Part shown: positions 60,665-64,000 of the stretch, piece after piece
Layout: each line of letters starts with the position of its first letter
Position numbering within the stretch: the first letter of the stretch is position 1
Assembly: GCA_900545745.1 (NCBI GenBank)
Contig: URAD01000007.1
Coordinates: forward strand, 10,872 to 74,871
Length of the DNA stretch: 64,000 bases
Direction: 5' to 3'
Source: an uncultured Collinsella sp.
Lineage (GTDB): Bacteria; Actinomycetota; Coriobacteriia; Coriobacteriales; Coriobacteriaceae
Position numbers and translations under genes: made by a program
Notes under the pieces: model-generated
Database searches by the model: none
What the model was told of the DNA's origin: nothing
Seen by the model: the letters and a program-made list of their open reading frames with translations, nothing else

Positions 60665-61624
60665 ATGAGCTACAAGACCGTTTGCGTCGCCGGCGGTGGC
60701 GTGCTGGGAAGCCAGATTGCCTTTCAGGCTGCCTACTGCGGCTTCGATGTGACGATTTGGCTGCGCAGCGAGGGCAGCATCGGCCGCACCCAGCCCAAGA
60801 TCGATCATGTGCGCGAGGAGTACATCGCTGCTATCGAGGGCATGGCGGACGGCACGGGTGAGTGGTGCGCCGGTATCGCCGATAGTGGCCAGCCCTTCGA
60901 CAAGGAAGCGGCGCTCGCCGCCGTTGAGCGTGCCTACTCCACACTCAAGCTGGAGCTCGATCTTGCCAAGGCAGTGGCCGACGCCGACCTGGTCATCGAG
61001 TCTATGGCTGAGGACACTCAGGCGAAGATCGACTTCTACAAGAAGCTCGCCCCGGTTCTGCCGCAAAAGACCGTCATCGTGACCAACTCCTCCACGCTGC
61101 TGCCGAGTACCTTTGCCAAGTACACCGGCCGCCCCGAGAAGTACCTGTCGCTGCACTTTGCCAATTCCATCTGGAAGAACAACATGACCGAGGTCATGGC
61201 TCAGGACCAGACCGACAAGCGCTATTTCGATGAGCTCGTCGACTTTGCTAATGATATCCGTATGCTTGCCCTGCCCGTCAACAAGGAAAAGAACGGCTAC
61301 CTGCTCAATTCCATGCTGGTGCCGTGGCTGCTTTCGGGCCTTGACCTGTACGTCTCGGGCGTGAGCGATCCCGAGAGCATCGACCTCGCATGGACGCGTG
61401 GCACCGGCGCCCCCAAGGGTCCGTTCCGCGTATTCGACACCGTGGGCATCCAGACGGCGTACAACATCGTTATGCAATATCAGAAGGTCCCGGGCCTGGT
61501 GAGCCCGCTGCTCAAGAAGATGATGATGCCCTACAACTTTAAGGCCATGGCATCCGTCCTCAAGAAAATGCTCGACGAAGGTAAGCTGGGCGAAAGCTCG
61601 GGCGAGGGCTTCTTCAAGTACTAA
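60665..61624 (+). CDS. 3-hydroxyacyl-CoA dehydrogenase
   Basis: 319 residues. NAD-binding VCVAGGGVLGSQIAFQAAYCG, ADLVIESMAEDTQAKIDFYKKL, TNSSTLLPS and catalytic His in LSLHFANSIWKNNMTEV. The C-terminal helical domain carries NGYLLNSMLVPWLLSGLDL and GFFKY. Length corresponds to a single-domain bacterial enzyme. It probably reduces or oxidises a short-chain 3-hydroxyacyl-CoA, consistent with the dehydratase activase next door, although a terminator separates them. AGAGAGGAC before the ATG. Confidence 0.92.
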   Translation: MSYKTVCVAGGGVLGSQIAFQAAYCGFDVTIWLRSEGSIGRTQPKIDHVREEYIAAIEGMADGTGEWCAGIADSGQPFDKEAALAAVERAYSTLKLELDLAKAVADADLVIESMAEDTQAKIDFYKKLAPVLPQKTVIVTNSSTLLPSTFAKYTGRPEKYLSLHFANSIWKNNMTEVMAQDQTDKRYFDELVDFANDIRMLALPVNKEKNGYLLNSMLVPWLLSGLDLYVSGVSDPESIDLAWTRGTGAPKGPFRVFDTVGIQTAYNIVMQYQKVPGLVSPLLKKMMMPYNFKAMASVLKKMLDEGKLGESSGEGFFKY

Positions 61625-61663
61625 AAAATGACCTCTCGGGGACGGAGGAAAACGGATCATTTT
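61625..61663. repeat. Palindrome with GGGGACGG core after the dehydrogenase gene
   Basis: AAAATGA and TCATTTT arms (61625-61631/61657-61663) around CGGGGACGGAGGAAAAC. Confidence 0.5.
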
Positions 61664-61679
61664 CGGCCGCCAACAGTGA

Positions 61680-62183
61680 GAAGATGGACCCAGAAATAGA
61701 AAGGAGTGGCAATGGGCCGGCTCGGGCTTTGAGGACAAGTTGCTGCAGGCCCAAGGCGATTTTTCGCTCAACGCAGGCCAACACAGTGTGACCTATCTGC
61801 CGAGCTCCGATACGGCGGCAACCGCTCGCTATCAGGTGCTGCTGTACGACAACAACTTTGGTGCGGCCGAAAGCTATCCCAAGTTCGACTGGGGCCAGCT
61901 GGGCGCCGCGGTGGTGACCGACTACAGTAAGGGAACGCATTCGTTTGGGCGCGTCTTTACGGTGGACGAGACCGCGCGTGCCTACGAGCTTGTGGGCCAG
62001 ATCGCAGTGCCGTTCTCGGGCTACGTGAGCAGCGCACAGCGCGTCGGCGATTCGAATAGTATGCTCGTGGCATCGGGCCAGGCCAAGACCTTTGCCGAGT
62101 ACGATCGCTATGGACTGCCCATCGCCGCCTACGAAATGGAAGCCGAGAAGTACATCTACCGCGTGTACAAGTACGAGCTGTAG
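61680..62183 (+). pseudogene. C-terminal remnant of an aryl-sulfate sulfotransferase
   Basis: About 160 codons open from 61680 (after a TGA at 61677) to 62183, lacking a proper start. The sequence FEDKLLQAQGDFSLNAGQHSV, VLLYDNNFGAAESYPKFDW and SGYVSSAQRVGDSNSMLVASG, AKTFAEYDRYGLPI is the last quarter of AssT-type arylsulfotransferases (normally about 500-600 residues). The catalytic His/Arg residues of the propeller would lie in the missing part. The AAAGGAG at 61700 leads an ATG in another frame that stops after six codons. Probably non-functional. Confidence 0.8.
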
Positions 62184-62197
62184 CGCTGCGCTCTGCA

Positions 62198-63337
62198 TCA
62201 CTTCACGTCAAATTCCACGCGGTCGAGTTCAGGCACGTTGAGGTCGATGAGCTTGCGGGCGACGCGGCGATCGTGTGCCCCAAGCGCCTCGCTTGTCGTC
62301 ACATGGGCGACGATTTCGCGCTCTACAATGCCTTCCTCGTCCCCTTCGGTGGCCGAGGTCTCGACGGCGACGGTGTAATCCTTAAAGCCTGGCAGCACCG
62401 CCGCAAGCTCGCGCGTGGTTTCGGTGACGCCGTAGCCGTCCTGCACGCCGGCCTGCGCCGAGCCAATGGAGCCTGCTGTCATGACGATGCAGGGGATGGC
62501 AAAGATCGTCGTGCCCACAATGATGCGGCGGCGCACCTTGCGCGACAGCTCGTCGACCTCGGCGTCTTCCTCAGCGGTCACAATGCCGTCGCCGTTCAGG
62601 TCGCGCTTGAGCGGCACGCGCAAAAGAAGCAGCACGGCTTCGGCAGCCAGTGCGATAAAGACCACGTTGATGCCAAACTCATAAAGCGCCGAGAGAAACA
62701 GTGACCCGCTTGCGATGGCGATGCCGTAGCCCGCCGCGCACAGGGGCGGCATGAGCGCGGTCGCCACGGCCACGCCGGCGATGAGCGTGGCGGGTTCCTG
62801 GTCGCGCGAGTTGCCCAGCCCGCCTGCAAAGCCGCCTGCGAGTGCGACGGTAAGGTCCCAGACGGTGGGTGTCGAGTTGTCGATGATGGCGGCCGTGGTG
62901 GTGCCAAGGGGCGAGAGCTTAAAGTACAGCGTGGACGTGACCAGGCAAAAGGCCATCTGCAGCGCAAGGCTGGCGACGGCTTCGACGGTAATCTCGCGGT
63001 CGAGCGTGGCGATGCCGTATGCCATGGCAAGGACCGAGCCCATGAGCGGGCAGATGAGCATGGCGCCCACGATGGCGATGTCCGAATCGATATCGAGGCC
63101 GATGCTCGCGATCAGCATGGCGATGATGAGGATGCATAGGTGGGAGCCAGTCAGACGCGCCCCGTTTACAAAACGCTTGCGGATCACGTGATAGGGCGCG
63201 CGTCCCTCGCGAATGTTGAACGCGCGCTTTAAAAAGCGACCAGCCTGCTCGGCAGCCTCACTATGAGCAGGGCGGATGCCGTGGCGCCGGTGATGGCGTT
63301 CGCGTAGTCGCTTGATCTGTTGTTTGTCGAGTTCCAT
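62198..63337 (-). CDS. DUF389 membrane protein with an EF-hand-like loop
   Basis: 379 residues. About six helices between residues 65 and 240 and two more near 275-295; the first block (IAIVGAMLICPLMGSVLAMAYG) is the DUF389 signature. Between the blocks, residues 246-257 (DLNGDGIVTAEE) are a canonical 12-residue calcium-binding EF-hand loop, unusual for the family. A basic N-terminus of 60 residues faces the cytoplasm. Function unknown. The ATG at 63337 follows GAGGTGG. Confidence 0.85.
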   Translation of the reverse strand: MELDKQQIKRLRERHHRRHGIRPAHSEAAEQAGRFLKRAFNIREGRAPYHVIRKRFVNGARLTGSHLCILIIAMLIASIGLDIDSDIAIVGAMLICPLMGSVLAMAYGIATLDREITVEAVASLALQMAFCLVTSTLYFKLSPLGTTTAAIIDNSTPTVWDLTVALAGGFAGGLGNSRDQEPATLIAGVAVATALMPPLCAAGYGIAIASGSLFLSALYEFGINVVFIALAAEAVLLLLRVPLKRDLNGDGIVTAEEDAEVDELSRKVRRRIIVGTTIFAIPCIVMTAGSIGSAQAGVQDGYGVTETTRELAAVLPGFKDYTVAVETSATEGDEEGIVEREIVAHVTTSEALGAHDRRVARKLIDLNVPELDRVEFDVK

Positions 63338-63497
63338 GTCCACCTCGTTCCAGCGCGGTCCGCGCAACGCGCCCGTTGTCCTAACTCTACACCGTGGCGG
63401 GCGAGGTGTCTGTTGGATGCGGAATCCGATAGGGCGGATGACGCGGGAGCAAATGCAAATCACAGGCTCAATTCGATCCCGCAAGAATATGCTGCAC

Positions 63498-63603
63498 CAG
63501 CTCCTACATATGTGACGAAATTGTGAAGCACGAGAGCGCGAATTTCAAAAAATCCGCCGGTGACCAATGTTGCGCAACAGAATTCAAAAATCAGCTCCTA
63601 CAT
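63498..63603 (+). repeat. Direct repeats CAGCTCCTACAT
   Basis: Two identical 12-mers at 63498-63509 and 63592-63603, 94 bp apart, in the AT-rich region before the surface-protein gene. Possible regulator sites. Confidence 0.4.
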
Positions 63604-63644
63604 TTTGAAGCGTATGGATACATCCGTGTCAAAGGGAGAAAGCC

Positions 63645-63869
63645 ATGGCAAACTACAGTCCACAACACTTTGAGCCTCGGGCTAAGGCCGTCAACGTCAA
63701 GGGCGTTGCTAACCGCGCCGTCGCAACCGTTTTGACGGCGGGCCTCATCGCTCAGCCGCTCATGTCGCCGCTGGCGGCAATCGCCGCACCGTCAACCGAT
63801 AACGGCGATTCTGTTCAGGGGGGTGTTCCTATAGTTTTGTCAACTGGGCAATGCTGTTTTCGAGATTGA
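63645..63869 (+). pseudogene. Surface/secreted protein gene broken by an IS110-type insertion
   Basis: Start MANYSPQHFEP with AAAGGGAG upstream. A signal peptide follows: VANRAVATVLTAGLIAQPLMSPLAAIAAP, with a site after AIA. The native frame is recognisable to about 63820 (STDNGDSVQ). After that the sequence is insertion-element DNA, and a stop is met at 63867. The rest of the gene would lie beyond the right edge, after the element. Confidence 0.7.
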
Positions 63870-64000
63870 ATCGCGACATGCTAACGCCAGGCCTTTCGGC
63901 CGATGGGCTCCAATCTGTTCGGAGCGCTTCGACTAGGCGGCGTAGGGCACCCTGTCCCGCATGATCGCGTAGATGACCTTCAGCCTCTTTCGTGCCAGCG
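63825..64000 (-). mobile_element. IS110-family insertion element, 3' end (runs off the window)
   Basis: Contains the C-terminus of a transposase and about 108 bp of non-coding end (63825-63932). The junction is inferred from where the signal-peptide gene loses its character. The non-coding end includes a CCAGGCCTTTCGGCC-type short stem near 63890. No terminal inverted repeat is evident, as expected for IS110. Confidence 0.6.
63933..64000 (-). CDS. Transposase, IS110 type (C-terminal fragment)
   Basis: The last 22 residues read LARKRLKVIYAIMRDRVPYA(A), matching the conserved C-terminus of IS110 transposases (ARK-LL-V-YAMLRDG-PY). The Tyr-less serine-containing C-terminal domain and the DEDD domain lie outside the window. 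Stop codon at 63933-63935. Confidence 0.65.
   Translation of the reverse strand, partial: LARKRLKVIYAIMRDRVPYAA

Noticed and set aside
61712..61732. Short gene starting ATG after AAAGGAG at 61700
   Set aside because: It stops after six codons; the frame with homology is the arylsulfotransferase remnant.

Overview
The window is about 64 kb of GC-rich bacterial chromosome with short intergenic spaces, strong AGGAGG-type ribosome-binding sites, occasional GTG/TTG starts, Tat-type lipoproteins and fermentative anaerobic metabolism (pyruvate formate-lyase, sucrose PTS, a 2-hydroxyacyl-CoA-dehydratase-type activase). This fits a gut Coriobacteriia member, most likely Collinsella. The genus is an inference from gene content and style: no rRNA or tRNA gene is present to confirm it, and no CRISPR array was seen.

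Layout. 1-4.1 kb: a KdgT-type permease, then a pyruvate formate-lyase in two genes (catalytic body and a separate glycyl-radical domain). 4.2-9.9 kb: a LacI regulator and a sucrose/fructoside operon (GH32-like, PTS EIIBC, GH32 sucrose-6-phosphate hydrolase) with four matching operators. 10-14.8 kb: DegV, PFL-activating enzyme, a beta-lactamase-fold serine hydrolase, MTA/SAH nucleosidase and EngB. 14.8-17.2 kb: an AT-richer accessory patch with a DUF3990/XRE toxin-antitoxin-like pair, a secreted protein and a 34-residue membrane peptide. 17.5-22.8 kb: aspartate-family biosynthesis (thrB, thrC, aspartokinase, asd). 23-41 kb: housekeeping and transport genes (Ogt, CLC, GyrI-like protein, MacB-type ABC exporter, phosphofructokinase, an Ntn hydrolase, M18 peptidase, hydroxyacid dehydrogenase, methionine aminopeptidase, radical SAM enzyme) and a two-gene signalling unit (degenerate GGDEF-REC-HD-GYP plus HPt). 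41-51.4 kb: a glutamate-type ABC importer, Dxs, an HD protein, a CmpB-like membrane protein, AmtB and P-II. 51.4-54.4 kb: a TetR/MFS efflux pair and a HAD phosphatase. 54.4-54.9 kb: a cassette with every hallmark of a type I toxin-antitoxin locus. 55-61.6 kb: a TetR regulator, a 1593-residue acyl-CoA dehydratase activase and a 3-hydroxyacyl-CoA dehydrogenase. 61.7-64 kb: an arylsulfotransferase remnant, a DUF389 protein, and a surface-protein gene broken by an IS110-type element that runs off the right edge.

The most unusual material is non-coding. At least four copies (and one decayed copy) of a 111-125 bp long-hairpin element share an asymmetric internal-loop motif. Each follows the 3' end of a gene and has the same orientation relative to it. 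Other structured repeats include two tandem hairpin arrays, two 14-bp-arm inverted repeats in tandem, several unrelated long hairpins, and dispersed palindromes with a GGGAC(A/G)G core.

How the genes work together. PFL body, radical domain and activase form the mixed-acid fermentation node. LacI-controlled sucrose uptake and phosphofructokinase feed it. AmtB/P-II and the amino-acid ABC importer supply nitrogen to the threonine/aspartate block. Two LexA-type boxes, one before the GyrI-like gene and one over the small-peptide promoter, suggest an SOS link between these two loci.
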